Of a stretch of 64,000 nucleotides of DNA, positions 37,606 to 47,274 are shown piece by piece. The position numbers and the translations under genes were made by a program. The first letter of the stretch is position 1; each line of letters opens with the position of its first letter. The notes beneath the pieces are model-generated. The model ran no database searches, had not been told where the DNA came from, and saw only the letters and a program-made list of their open reading frames with translations. Source of the DNA: Aquicoccus sp. G2-2 (GTDB lineage Bacteria > Pseudomonadota > Alphaproteobacteria > Rhodobacterales > Rhodobacteraceae); the NCBI RefSeq assembly GCF_034555965.1, contig NZ_JAYDCK010000003.1, positions 992,001 through 1,056,000 on the forward strand, given 5' to 3'.

Positions 37606-38524
37606 GCCAGCGCCAGCCGAGAGTTGGAATGCGTGCTTTCATGTGCGGCGGTTCCGGGCTTCTGTTGCTTTATGCGGCGTTGATCGCCCTTGCTGACGCG
37701 ATTACCAAGGACATCGCGACCACCTATGCGGCGCCGCAGTTGTTTGCGGTCTCGGGCACGGTTGTATGCCTTCTTTGCCTGATTGCTGCGCGCCGGGAAC
37801 CTGAAGACAGGCAGGCCATGCGCACGCGCTGTCCGCGCGCCATGGCGCTTCGTTCGGCAATGACGGTTGTGGCCGGAATATTCTTTTTCTCGCATTTCGT
37901 CATCTTCCCTTTGCCGATGTCTTTCTCTTTGTCGGGATGATGCCGATTTTTGCAGGGCTGGTCGCATGGCCCATTTTGGGAGAGACCGTCTCTCCGGCGG
38001 CATGGGTGGCACTTGGTATCGGGTTTCTCGGTGTGCTCTGCCTTTTTCCGGAAGGGGTCTCAGGGATCGGCTTTGGCCACTGGGTTGCTGGTCTGGCCGC
38101 TTTGACTGGAACGATTTCCATCGTTTTGTCGCGCTATATCGCCCGGTTTGAGAGGAATGCTTTGGCGCAGGTCTTCTGGCCCAACCTGGCTTTTGTTGTA
38201 ACAATGGGAGCGGCGTTACCTTACGTGTGGCAGCCGATGCCGCTTGCAGATTTGGGGTGGGCCATTGCCTATGCCGTATTGCTGTTTGCGGCGCGGTGGC
38301 TTCTGGTGCTTGGTCTGCGCGAGCTTCCGGCCCATGCCGCTACGTCTTTGATGAAGCTGCAATTTGTTTGGATGGTGTTGCTTGGGGCGGTTGTTTTCGG
38401 AGAATGGCCGGAGGCGAACACCTATATTGGGGCCGCTATTGTTATCTGCTCGGGGCTTTACCTGGCTTATGAAGCTCAGCTGCATAAGGCCATCGCGCGA
38501 ATTCCGGCCCGAGGCACGGCGTAA
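37602..38524 (+). CDS. EamA/DMT-superfamily transporter (frameshifted here)
   Basis: About 307 aa after repair with ten predicted helices in two EamA repeats, ending LYLAYEAQLHKA. Members export amino acids, metabolites or small peptides from the inner membrane. The TTG start overlaps the stop of the 358-aa gene; an ATG at 37629 (MRAFMCGGSGLLLLY) is the alternative. The frame breaks near the T run at 37884-37888: one more T gives IFFFLAFRHLPFADVFLFVGMMPIF, the usual end of helix 3 and start of helix 4. Export of the processed repeat peptide or its product is plausible from position but unproven; many EamA proteins move unrelated solutes. Confidence 0.8.
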
Positions 38525-38537
38525 GCCGAAATCGTGA

Positions 38538-38861
38538 TCAGATGGAGAATGAAGTGCCGCAACCACAGGAGGTTGCAGCATTCGGGTTCTCGATCACGAA
38601 GCGCGCGCCGATCAGTTCGTCGCTGAAATCAATTGTCGCACCGGCAAGGAATGGCAGTGAAACACTGTCGACGACCACCTTTTCCCCCTGCCGTTCAAGG
38701 ATCACATCGTCGTCTTTTGGCGCATCGAGATCAATATTGTATTGAAAACCTGAACAGCCGCCACCTTCGACGGCCACGCGCAATGCCTTCCCGTCCGCGC
38801 CAGCACCGATTTCTGCCAGACGGTCATAAGCGCGTTCTGTCACGTTTGGCGGAACTAACAT
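38538..38861 (-). CDS. erpA: Iron-sulfur cluster insertion protein (ErpA/HesB type)
   Basis: A 107-aa A-type carrier that hands Fe-S clusters to apo-enzymes. The three conserved cysteines are Cys36 in GGGCSGFQY and Cys99/Cys101 in the terminal SCGCGTSF. The start ATG (MLVPPNVTERAYDRL) follows GAAGGAAAGCCC; a much longer frame upstream crosses the divergent dgt promoter and is rejected. ErpA is the best match among ErpA, IscA and SufA, but I cannot exclude the others by eye. Confidence 0.88.
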   Translation of the reverse strand: MLVPPNVTERAYDRLAEIGAGADGKALRVAVEGGGCSGFQYNIDLDAPKDDDVILERQGEKVVVDSVSLPFLAGATIDFSDELIGARFVIENPNAATSCGCGTSFSI

Positions 38862-38945
38862 GGGCTTTCCTTCGCGGCGGTTTTCCATTTGCTGCAAATG
38901 CAATATATGCCTGCATGAACCTCCGGACAAGCATAGGCAATAGAA

Positions 38946-40091
38946 ATGGCAAACGTTCCCGCAGTTTATGCAACCAACCCAAAAGAAAGCCGGGGACGCC
39001 TTTATCAAGAACCGGAAAGCGCGTTCCGGACTTGTTTTCAGCGTGATCGAGACCGGATCATCCATGCGTCGGCTTTCCGCCGGTTGAAGCACAAGACCCA
39101 AGTATTCATCGAACATGAGGGCGACTATTTTCGCACGCGGCTGACCCACTCCATCGAGGTAGCGCAGGTTGCGCGGACGATCTCAAGGGTTTTGGGCCTC
39201 AATACGGAACTGGCGGAGGCCATCGCTCTGGCGCATGATTTGGGCCATACGCCGTTTGGCCATACAGGCGAAGAGGCGCTTGACGCGCTGATGGCTGCCT
39301 ATGGCGGGTTTGATCACAATGCGCAGGCCATCCGCATCGTCACATCGCTTGAACGTCACTACGCTGAATGGGACGGGCTGAACCTGACGTGGGAAACGCT
39401 CGAAGGGATTGCCAAGCACAATGGGCCCATTGAGGGCAGCGTTCCCTATGCCCTTGCGGATTATAACGCCCGGCACGATCTTGAGCTTTCCACCCATGCT
39501 GGTGCAGAGGCACAGGTGGCAGCACTTGCGGACGATATTGCCTACAACAACCATGACTTACATGACGGGTTGCGCGCCCAGCTGTTCACCGTAGCGGAGA
39601 TTGCGACCCTGCCGATTCTGGAAGGCTGTTTTGCGCAGGTCGATGAGGCGTATCCGGGGCTTGATGCATATCGGCGCAGACACGAAGCCTTGCGCCGGTT
39701 CTTCGGTGTGTTGGTGGAGGATGTCATTGCGACAACTCAGGGCAATCTTGCAGGGCTGACGCCAAAGTCGGTCGAAGACATTCGCGAGGCGGGCCGCCCG
39801 GTCGTGACGTTCTCAAGCGCGCTATGGCGAGACCTCAAACAGATACGAGATTTCCTTTTTGAACGAATGTATCGAGCCCCAAGCGTAGTCGAGATGCGCT
39901 ACAAAGTGACCGATGTTATCAACGATCTCTTCCCGCTTTACCTTACGCAGCCTGAATTATTGCCCGAGGAGTGGCGCGAGGATGTGCAAAAAGCCGACAA
40001 TGAACAGGCGCTCGCACGGATCGTCACGGATTACATCAGTGGAATGACGGACCGTTTTGCCTTGGAGAGCCATGAACGGCTGTGTGGCTGA
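38946..40091 (+). CDS. Deoxyguanosinetriphosphate triphosphohydrolase-like protein
   Basis: A 381-aa HD-domain enzyme that splits dGTP or other dNTPs into deoxynucleoside and triphosphate, guarding dNTP pool balance. The HD metal site is visible as RLTHSIEVAQVAR, ALAHDLGHTPFGHTGE and DDIAYNNHDLHDGL. The N-terminal RGRLYQEPESAFRTCFQRDRDRIIHASAFRRLKHKTQVF is typical of the Dgt type 2 group. It is divergent from erpA and convergent with ssb. Confidence 0.92.
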   Translation: MANVPAVYATNPKESRGRLYQEPESAFRTCFQRDRDRIIHASAFRRLKHKTQVFIEHEGDYFRTRLTHSIEVAQVARTISRVLGLNTELAEAIALAHDLGHTPFGHTGEEALDALMAAYGGFDHNAQAIRIVTSLERHYAEWDGLNLTWETLEGIAKHNGPIEGSVPYALADYNARHDLELSTHAGAEAQVAALADDIAYNNHDLHDGLRAQLFTVAEIATLPILEGCFAQVDEAYPGLDAYRRRHEALRRFFGVLVEDVIATTQGNLAGLTPKSVEDIREAGRPVVTFSSALWRDLKQIRDFLFERMYRAPSVVEMRYKVTDVINDLFPLYLTQPELLPEEWREDVQKADNEQALARIVTDYISGMTDRFALESHERLCG

Positions 40092-40142
40092 CCGTCCAGC
40101 GGACGCCCATTGCTGGGCTGTCCGCGATGCATAGGGGATGGG

Positions 40143-40625
40143 TCAGAACGGGATCTCGTCGTCGTAATTCTGACTCGGCGCGTTGTTGCTGCTGCCTTGG
40201 TCGCCCTGAGGGCTGCCATAATCATCGTTGTAGCTTCCGCCGCCGCCAGCGCCGCCGCCACTTCCACCGCCGTCGCGTGAATCAAGGAAGGTCAATTCGC
40301 CTGCATAAGGGCGAAGCACGACTTCGGTGGAATAGCGGTCCTGGCCTGACTGATCTTGCCATTTGCGGGTTTCCAGTTTTCCCTCGACATACACTTTCGA
40401 TCCCTTGCGAAGATATTGCTCGGCCAGTTTGGCAAGGTTTTCGTTGAAGATGGCGACGGAGTGCCACTCTGTGCGTTCGCGTCGTTCACCGGTGTTGCGA
40501 TCTTTCCAGTTTTCAGAAGTGGCAATGCGCAGGTTGCACACACGCCCGCCATTCTGGAAGGTGCGCACTTCCGGGTCACGGCCCAGATTGCCGATGATAA
40601 TCACTTTGTTTACTGATCCAGCCAT
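40143..40625 (-). CDS. ssb: Single-stranded DNA-binding protein
   Basis: A 160-aa protein that coats single-stranded DNA in replication and repair. The OB fold starts [24 protein letters not shown] and includes [38 protein letters not shown] glycine-rich linker ([16 protein letters not shown]) leads to the acidic tip DDEIPF, which recruits partner enzymes. Length and composition are typical. Confidence 0.97.
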   Translation of the reverse strand: MAGSVNKVIIIGNLGRDPEVRTFQNGGRVCNLRIATSENWKDRNTGERRERTEWHSVAIFNENLAKLAEQYLRKGSKVYVEGKLETRKWQDQSGQDRYSTEVVLRPYAGELTFLDSRDGGGSGGGAGGGGSYNDDYGSPQGDQGSSNNAPSQNYDDEIPF

Positions 40626-40852
40626 AGCAGTCTCCTCAAGAAGTTCCCCGGTATATCGTCTCGAAGCTTACACCATCGCAAAACGATGAAGGAAAGCCTA
40701 AAGTTTTATCCGTTGTCATTGTTTGTGGTGACATTGCAAGAGCTGGCACGGCCAAATTACGCCGCCCAGAAGGTGGGTTGGGGCTTGGGCTTTGAATTCC
40801 GCGAAAAATCAATATAAAGACGACCAACGAAGTCTTGGGGACAGATTTGGAT

Positions 40853-41443
40853 ATGCGTTGGCTAATCGCGTTTTCTGCTGCGCTGCTCTTTGCGGTGCCG
40901 ATTAGCGCAAAGGCGGATATGTTCTCGACCAAGCAGCGGTCCAGCATCTTCAAGTCGCAGACTCGTGTGCTCGATACGCGGGCGCGTGCGCAATATAGCG
41001 CATCGGTCCGGCTCAAACCTCAGGCCGTGAATACGCCGTCAAAATGGGGCGGCGCTGTAAAAAGTTACCGGGGGCATTATCGCGGGCCGTACCTGACCAT
41101 GGCAAAGGCGGCAGCACAGCGCCATGGGGTGCCGGTGGATTTGTTCTTGCGGTTGGTTCAGCAGGAATCGGGCTGGCAGGTTTCGGCAAGGTCGCACAAG
41201 GGCGCGATCGGGCTGGCCCAGTTGATGCCGGGTACGGCCCGGACGCTGGGGGTCAATCCGCATGATCCTTATCAGAACCTTGAAGGCGGGGCGCGGTATC
41301 TGAAGATGCAGTATAACAAATTCCGCTCATGGCGGCTGGCGTTGGCGGCTTATAATGCGGGTCCGCAAGCCGTTCAAAAACATGGCGGCGTGCCGCCCTA
41401 CAAGGAAACCCGCAATTACGTGCGGGTGATCTGGGGCGGCTGA
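40853..41443 (+). CDS. Lytic transglycosylase (SLT domain), exported
   Basis: A 196-aa protein with a signal peptide ([21 protein letters not shown]). The SLT domain covers about residues 85-190: the catalytic glutamate in [13 protein letters not shown], then [20 protein letters not shown], the YLKMQYNKF segment and AYNAGPQAV. It cleaves peptidoglycan to 1,6-anhydro-MurNAc products in the periplasm. The ATG giving MRWLIAF is chosen over a TTG 18 bp upstream. A terminator follows at 41471. Confidence 0.92.
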   Translation: MRWLIAFSAALLFAVPISAKADMFSTKQRSSIFKSQTRVLDTRARAQYSASVRLKPQAVNTPSKWGGAVKSYRGHYRGPYLTMAKAAAQRHGVPVDLFLRLVQQESGWQVSARSHKGAIGLAQLMPGTARTLGVNPHDPYQNLEGGARYLKMQYNKFRSWRLALAAYNAGPQAVQKHGGVPPYKETRNYVRVIWGG

Positions 41444-41470
41444 TCCGCTATTGATGGGCACAAGTAAATC

Positions 41471-41496
41471 AGGCCGGGGAGGAACCCGGCCTTTTT
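41471..41496. terminator. Terminator between the lytic transglycosylase and the VOC-protein gene
   Basis: GGCCGGG and CCCGGCC form a 7-bp stem followed by TTTTTCTTG on the plus strand. The convergent VOC gene ends just beyond, so it may serve both sides. Confidence 0.85.
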
Positions 41497-41500
41497 CTTG

Positions 41501-42043
41501 TCAAACGTCAGCGAGTTCCTTGGTGTGCATCCATTCGGCATGTTTGGGCGCGCGTTTGGTCTTGGACCATTCTTCGAGCATGTCCCATTTCACGGCGTCG
41601 AGCTTGGCCAGCATCTTGTCTTCTTCCGGGTCAGGGCAGGCCAGTTCCAAGCGGTGTCCGTTGGGATCATAGAAATAGATTGAGTGGAAGATCGAGTGGT
41701 CGGTGACGCCCAGCACATCGACGCCGTTTGCCTCAAGATGTTCTTTGAAGTCAAGCAGTTCAGCGCGGTCTTTTACCTTGAAGCAAAGGTGCTGTGTCCA
41801 GATCGGGGTGTTCGGGTCACGGCCCATTTCCGGCTTGGTCGGCAGTTCAAAAAACGCCAGAACGTTGCCGTTTCCTGCATCCATGAAGATGTGCATGTAT
41901 GGGTCGGGATCATGGGTTGAGGGGACATGGTCTTCTGCGATCGCGAGGATGAAATCCATGTTCAGGTTCTTGTTGTACCACTCGACGGTCTCTTTCGCGT
42001 CTTTGCAGCGATAGGCGACGTGGTGGATCTTTTCGATTTTCAT
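41501..42043 (-). CDS. VOC-family (glyoxalase/extradiol dioxygenase-like) protein
   Basis: A 180-aa metal-dependent fold with paired beta-alpha-beta-beta-beta units. Likely ligands are His7/His8 in KIHHVAYRC, a glutamate in LAFFELP, a histidine in WTQHLCFKV and the glutamate in GHRLELACPDPEEDK. Members cleave C-C bonds, isomerise thiohemiacetals or bind small toxic molecules. I chose MKIEKIHHVAYRC as start; the longer frame adds non-conserved residues. It lies 91 bp after the ABC ATPase gene in the same direction, so it may belong to that operon and act on the imported compound. Confidence 0.85.
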   Translation of the reverse strand: MKIEKIHHVAYRCKDAKETVEWYNKNLNMDFILAIAEDHVPSTHDPDPYMHIFMDAGNGNVLAFFELPTKPEMGRDPNTPIWTQHLCFKVKDRAELLDFKEHLEANGVDVLGVTDHSIFHSIYFYDPNGHRLELACPDPEEDKMLAKLDAVKWDMLEEWSKTKRAPKHAEWMHTKELADV

Positions 42044-42134
42044 TTGTGGTCTCCTTATATGATGGTTGCTTATGTAATGGTTGCAAATGTAACCATCAAT
42101 AACAAAAGTGGCACCACAAAATTTGCTGTTTCCT

Positions 42135-44225
42135 CTATTCCGCTGCTGTTTCGGCCAGTTTGATAACGGGTTCCATCGTTGCCAATTCTTCATCCGAGAG
42201 ATGGCATTTGATCTGATGGCCTTCGCTCAGGTGGCGCACCGGTGGTACTTCGCGGTCGCAAAGGCCGTCTGGCACTTTTTCTTTCCAGCGGCAGCGCGTC
42301 TGGAACGGGCAGCCGGGGGAGGGTTCATCGCCGAGGGAATATCGCCCTCAAGAACAATATGTTTTTTTCTACTCGCGTGTCCGCGATTGGCACGGCTGAA
42401 AGCAATGCTTCGGTATAGGGATGATAGGGGGCAAAAACATCGTCGGTGCTGCCCAGCTCAACCAAATGCCCGAGATACATCACCATCACCCGATCACTTA
42501 GGTAGCGCACGATCGACAAGTCGTGCGAAATGAACAGGAGTGTTGTCTTCTCGTTGCGTTGAATTTCCATTAACAGATCGGTGACAGCCGCCTGCACCGA
42601 GACGTCAAGCGCGCTAACCGGCTCATCCGCCACGACAATCCGTGCGCCACCAGCAAAGGCGCGGGCGATGCCGACGCGTTGTTTCTGACCCCCGAAAGCT
42701 GGCGGGGCATACGCTCGGCGAATTCGCGGGGGAGCTTCACCAGATCGAGCAGGTCAAGCATCCGGCTGCGGCGCTCTTTATCGTCCTTGCCGATATGAAA
42801 AATCTCAAGCGCGCGAATGATTTGGCGCCCGACGGACATGGAAGGGTTGAGCGTGTCGAACGGGTTTTGGAATACCATCTGCACATCGGCGACGGATTTG
42901 GTATCGCGGTCTTCGATCGGGATGTGTTCGATATTCTTGCCATCAAGCAGGATTTCACCATCTGTGGCGGTTTCCAGCCCCATGAGAACCTTGGCGAAAG
43001 TGGATTTTCCGCAACCGGATTCACCAACGATTGCAAGGGTTTCGCTTTCGCGGGCTTCAAAGCTCAGGGTCTCGTTGGCTTTGACCACGCGCTTTTCACC
43101 ACCGCCGAAAAGCGCATTTGCGGCGACTTCGTAATATTTCTTCAGATTATCTATCTTCAGTACAACCTTGCCAACTTCCGGTTTTTCCTTTTTCTCACCG
43201 AGCGTTAGCGGCGCGTTCCAGTCGATTTCGTTGAACCTGACACAACGGGTTTCATGATCTGCGCCGCTTTCCACTTCGGCCATGGGGATGATGCCACGGT
43301 CACAGCGGCCAGCTTCGAAATAATCACAGCGAGGGCCAAAGTTGCACCCCGCAGGGCGTTCATGTGGGAGCGGGAAATTGCCGGGGATGGCGACCAGCGG
43401 GCGGCTGTTCTTGTCGGCACCCGGCAATGGGATGGAGCGAAAAAGGGCTTTGGTATAAGGGTGTTGCATCTTGTTGAACACGGTTGCGATGTCGCCGCGT
43501 TCGACCGCTTCGCCGGAATACATCACGCAGATCCGGTCACAGGTTTCCAGCACAAGGCCAAGATTGTGCGAGATGAACAGCATCGAGGTGCCGTATTTCT
43601 TGCCCAGATCCTTGACCAATTCGACAACGGCGGCTTCCACAGTCACGTCAAGCGCCGTTGTTGGCTCATCAAGGATCAGCAAGGAAGGCTTTGACATCAA
43701 GGCCATAGCAATCACGATGCGCTGTTGCTGGCCGCCGGAAAGTTGATGCGGATAGGCGCGCAGCATACGGTCGGCATCGGGGAGTTTCACGTCCGTCACG
43801 ACTTCAAGCGCGCGTTGATATGCCTCGTGCTCGCTCACTCCTTCATGGACCATCGGCACTTCCATGAGCTGCTTGCCGATCCGCATGGCGGGGTTGAGGG
43901 AGGCCATAGGCTCTTGATAAATCATGGCAATTTCGTTGCCGCGCACATCCTGTAATTCTTGCTCGCTCATCCGCTCCATATCGCGGCCCTTGAACTTGAT
44001 CGAGCCGCCGACAATGCGGCCGTTCTTGCCAAGATCGCGCATTACGCCAAGCGCCACCGTGCTTTTTCCGCACCCGGATTCGCCAACCAAACCAACGGCT
44101 TCGCCGGGGGCGACATTGACCGAGAAGTCCATCACGGCGGGGATTTCGCGCAACCGTGTGAAGAAGGAGATCGAGAGTTTGTCGATTTCTAGGATGTGAT
44201 CGGTGTGATCATGGATTTTCGCCAT
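42135..44225 (-). CDS. Fused dual ABC ATPase of a peptide-type importer (DppD-DppF-like; three frameshifts here)
   Basis: One protein of about 697 aa holding two complete ATPase domains, as in YejF/GsiA-type importers. Domain 1 has [22 protein letters not shown] and [13 protein letters not shown]; domain 2 has [13 protein letters not shown] and, after repair, [13 protein letters not shown] and [10 protein letters not shown]. Cysteine-bearing oligopeptide tails follow each (GCNFGPRC and GCPFQTRC). Homopolymer gaps at 42689-42693, 42362-42368 and 42315-42319 split the second half; one base added in each joins everything to a stop at 42135, ending [13 protein letters not shown]. The start at [15 protein letters not shown] is chosen over a long non-coding upstream frame. 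Confidence 0.88.
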
Positions 44226-44359
44226 TAACGTTCTCCTTTCACGCCCGAATCGGGGTGCTGCACCTTGGCTGCCCCTCTGGCTGCACTGCGTATGGCAGTG
44301 AAACAGGGATTCTTGCCGGGCGTCTTTGTGAAGGCAGGGATCGGTGGGCACATCATCTG

Positions 44360-46054
44360 TTAATCCCTCAGCGATTCTTCGCGCAGGCCGTCTGCCAACA
44401 GATTGAGCCCCAGAACGAGGGTCAAAAGTGCAAAGGCGGGTGGCAGGGCAGGGTGGGGGTAAATCGAAAGCAATTTGCGGCCCTGATTGATCGTGCTTCC
44501 CCAATCGGGGCTTTCTGGCGGCAGACCAAGGCCGAAGAAGCCCAGAGTGCCGAGAAGGATCGTGGTGTAGCCGATGCGCAGACAGAAATCGACAATTAGC
44601 GGCCCGCGCGCGTTGGGCAGGATTTCCCACAGCATGATATACCACGGCCCTTCGCCACGGGTTTGCGCCGCCGCGACATAATCGCGGGTATGGATGTCGA
44701 GCGCCAGCCCGCGCACGATGCGAAACACCGTGGGCGAGTTGACGAAAACGACCGAGACGAAGACCACGAGAATCCCGCCCGGAATTTCGACCGGATCAAG
44801 CCAAGCGGGCAGCACCGAGACCGGCGTGCCGCGTTGTGAGACGATCATCAGATAAATGATAGCCATCGGCACCAGCACCATCAGCAGCCACATGGTGCGC
44901 TTGGCCGGTTGGGTGTGGAGCCGTGAATTGATCAGCACCATGCAGAAGATCAGCGGGAAGATGAACAGCACCACAGCCATGTAATTCGGCAACCCGGTTT
45001 CGATCATTTCCGGCGTGACCAGCAGATAAAACAGCAGGATCACCGGGAAGGCGAGAATGAGATTGGCCAGAAAGCTGAGTGCGGTATCGAGCTTGCCGCC
45101 GTAATAACCGGCGGGCAGGCCGAGGGTAATGCCGACCATGAAGGCAAAGAGCGTGGCTAGCGGGGCAATGCGCACCACGACCCAGCCGCCTGCGATCATC
45201 CGGCTGAAGATGTCGCGCGCCAGCATATCGCCGCCCAGAAGATAGAACGGGTATTGGCCGGGATCAGCCCCGCGCAAGGGGGTGCCGGGCACCTTGTTTT
45301 TCATGCTTGCCACCTGTTCAAGGGGCGCGTGGGTCAGGATCATGTCGAACACGCCGCCATAGAACGAAGCGAACACCCAGAACATTACCAGCCCGAAGCC
45401 GATCATACCGATGACGCTGTCAAAGAGTTTGCCGTAAAGCCCGAGCCGCCGCTTGTAGTGGATCGAGACAGCGTAAAGCACGACCAGCGACAGCCAGACC
45501 GGCCAGAGCCGGACGATCATATTGGCAAGGATACCCCGGCTTTGCAGAACCGAAATCCATTTCTGATGTGCGAGGTCGTCCCCGGTGGGGATGTCGGCGG
45601 GGGCAAGCCCGGCAAGATGCGCCTTGAAAGCGGAACCTTGCCAGATCAGCGTGACCGCGAGCCAGAGCACGACCCCGACCCCGAGCGCATAGACCAGCCA
45701 TTTGAAGATCATGCCCATGGTCGCGGCAGGATCATCGAAAAACGTATTGGTGAAATAGGCCAGCATCGCGGCAAACAACCCGATAGCGGCGATCACGGCG
45801 AGCAGTTTAGCCAGTTCCCGTGGCTCCATGCCGCCCGCGGTGCCCGCGAGGCCGGAATAGATGTAGGTGAAGCCAACCGCGAGAAGCAGCACCACGATGA
45901 GACCGTTGAACAGCCCGAAGCTGACCTTTGCCGAACTGCCGGTGAAGGCCAGCAAAGCAGCACAGACCCCGGCCAGAATGGCCAGTGTCATCAGCACCAG
46001 CAGCGGCGGGCCGAAGGTTGCACCGTAAGCGCCAAACCAAGTGAGTGGTTCCAT
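44360..46054 (-). CDS. Peptide-type ABC transporter permease, DppC-like with a long N-terminal region
   Basis: A 564-aa inner-membrane permease. The C-terminal half (about residues 270-564) is the BPD_transp_1 core with GTDxLGRD-like GGDMLARDIFSRMI and the docking loop DYVAAAQTRGEGPWYIMLWEILPNARGPLIVD, ending in the DppC-type PDWGSTINQGRKLL. The first 260 residues add at least five further helices and a soluble loop, nearly doubling the usual DppC size of about 300 aa. It lies 14 bp after the DppB-like gene. The extension is unusual for the family. Confidence 0.88.
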   Translation of the reverse strand: MEPLTWFGAYGATFGPPLLVLMTLAILAGVCAALLAFTGSSAKVSFGLFNGLIVVLLLAVGFTYIYSGLAGTAGGMEPRELAKLLAVIAAIGLFAAMLAYFTNTFFDDPAATMGMIFKWLVYALGVGVVLWLAVTLIWQGSAFKAHLAGLAPADIPTGDDLAHQKWISVLQSRGILANMIVRLWPVWLSLVVLYAVSIHYKRRLGLYGKLFDSVIGMIGFGLVMFWVFASFYGGVFDMILTHAPLEQVASMKNKVPGTPLRGADPGQYPFYLLGGDMLARDIFSRMIAGGWVVVRIAPLATLFAFMVGITLGLPAGYYGGKLDTALSFLANLILAFPVILLFYLLVTPEMIETGLPNYMAVVLFIFPLIFCMVLINSRLHTQPAKRTMWLLMVLVPMAIIYLMIVSQRGTPVSVLPAWLDPVEIPGGILVVFVSVVFVNSPTVFRIVRGLALDIHTRDYVAAAQTRGEGPWYIMLWEILPNARGPLIVDFCLRIGYTTILLGTLGFFGLGLPPESPDWGSTINQGRKLLSIYPHPALPPAFALLTLVLGLNLLADGLREESLRD

Positions 46055-46067
46055 GTTCTGCCCTCCC

Positions 46068-47153
46068 TCAGCCGATCCGGATGCGTGGGTTCAAGAACAC
46101 GTAGCCGATATCGGAAAACAGCTGCGTGATCAGCACGACCACAACGGAAACGACGGAGACACCGAGCAGAAGCTCGATATCGTTATTGCCTGCGGCCATC
46201 ACCAACGTCCAGCCGAAGCCTTTGTAATTGAATAGAGTTTCGGTAATCACCACCCCATTGAGAAGCCATGGGAGCTGTAACATGATCACCGTAAAGGGGG
46301 CGATCAGCGCGTTTCGGAGCGCGTGTTTCATCACGATGTTGCGAAAGCTGACGCCCTTGAGCCGGGCGGTGCGGATATATTGCGCGGTCATCACCTCGGC
46401 CATGGAGGCGCGAGTCATCCGGGCGATATAGCCCATGCCATAAAGCGCCACGGTCAGCACCGGTAAGAAGAAGTTTTCGAAAGTGGCAGATTCCGCGGCT
46501 GAGGTGGCGGTACCCTTGAACAGGGTTTTTCCTTCGATCAGCCCCCAATCGTGCAACAGGGGAGACAGGCCATAGCGCGACGAGGCCAGCAGCGCGATGA
46601 AGATCACGCCGGAGACATATTCCGGCGTTGCCGTGGTGGCGATGGACAGCGTGGAAAGCGTGCGATCAGTGCGCGAACCTTCGCGCATCCCGGCCAGCAC
46701 CCCGATCAGCAAGGCCGACGGCACCATCAGGACCATCACCCAGAACATCAGCTTGGCGGTGAGCCCGAGCCGGGTTGCGATGATCTCGGTCACTGGCTCG
46801 CGGAAGACCGTCGAATGGCCCCAATCGCCTTGTAATACGCCACAGAAGCGGGGCGCATCTTCGGGTGCGACGCCAGCGCGGACGCAACGGCCGGTGATGG
46901 TGCCCTTGGCGTCCTCATGGGTGAAGCCGGGCATCACGCCGAGCCATTCGGCGTATTTGAGCGGCAGCGGTTGAAGATAGCCGCGATTTAGCAGCCAACT
47001 GTCAACCTGCGCATCTGTCATTCGCACGTTGCCTTGGTTTTTCGCAAGTTTTTCAAGGTTGGGATAAAGGTTGGTCAGGTAGAAGACCACGAAGGTCAGG
47101 CAGAGCGCCGTCAGGATCATCACGCCCAAGCGGCGCAGAATGAACATTCCCAT
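46068..47153 (-). CDS. Peptide-type ABC transporter permease, DppB-like
   Basis: A 361-aa permease with the N-terminal helix MFILRRLGVMILTALCLTFVVFYLTN typical of DppB. An insert follows, then the core with the GDWGHSTVFREPVTEII segment, MTRASMAEVMTAQYIRTARLKGVSFRNIVMKHALRNALIAPFTV (EAA docking loop) and a closing region near FLNPRIRIG. It pairs with the DppC-like protein to form the channel. It follows the binding-protein gene after a 121-bp gap with a strong hairpin. Confidence 0.92.
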   Translation of the reverse strand: MGMFILRRLGVMILTALCLTFVVFYLTNLYPNLEKLAKNQGNVRMTDAQVDSWLLNRGYLQPLPLKYAEWLGVMPGFTHEDAKGTITGRCVRAGVAPEDAPRFCGVLQGDWGHSTVFREPVTEIIATRLGLTAKLMFWVMVLMVPSALLIGVLAGMREGSRTDRTLSTLSIATTATPEYVSGVIFIALLASSRYGLSPLLHDWGLIEGKTLFKGTATSAAESATFENFFLPVLTVALYGMGYIARMTRASMAEVMTAQYIRTARLKGVSFRNIVMKHALRNALIAPFTVIMLQLPWLLNGVVITETLFNYKGFGWTLVMAAGNNDIELLLGVSVVSVVVVLITQLFSDIGYVFLNPRIRIG

Positions 47154-47229
47154 GTATTTGCCCCTGTTGATAAGGCCGTGGCGAACAATTTGCGCTGTTC
47201 GTCCGTTTTGCCGCGCTGTGCGGTTGTTT

Positions 47230-47263
47230 GGCCGGGCCGCGCGAATTTCCGCGCGGCCCGGCC
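47230..47263 (-). other. Strong hairpin between the binding-protein and permease genes
   Basis: A perfect 14-bp stem (GGCCGGGCCGCGCG with CGCGCGGCCCGGCC) and a 6-nt loop lie 11 bp after the binding-protein stop on the minus strand. No T tract follows. Hairpins here commonly protect the upstream message so that the binding protein outnumbers the membrane subunits. Confidence 0.7.
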
Positions 47264-47274
47264 CGGTTCAAAGA

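Noticed and set aside
42642-43208. Plus-strand frames opposite the dual ABC ATPase
   Set aside because: They lie antisense to well-conserved ATPase motifs and have no features of their own.
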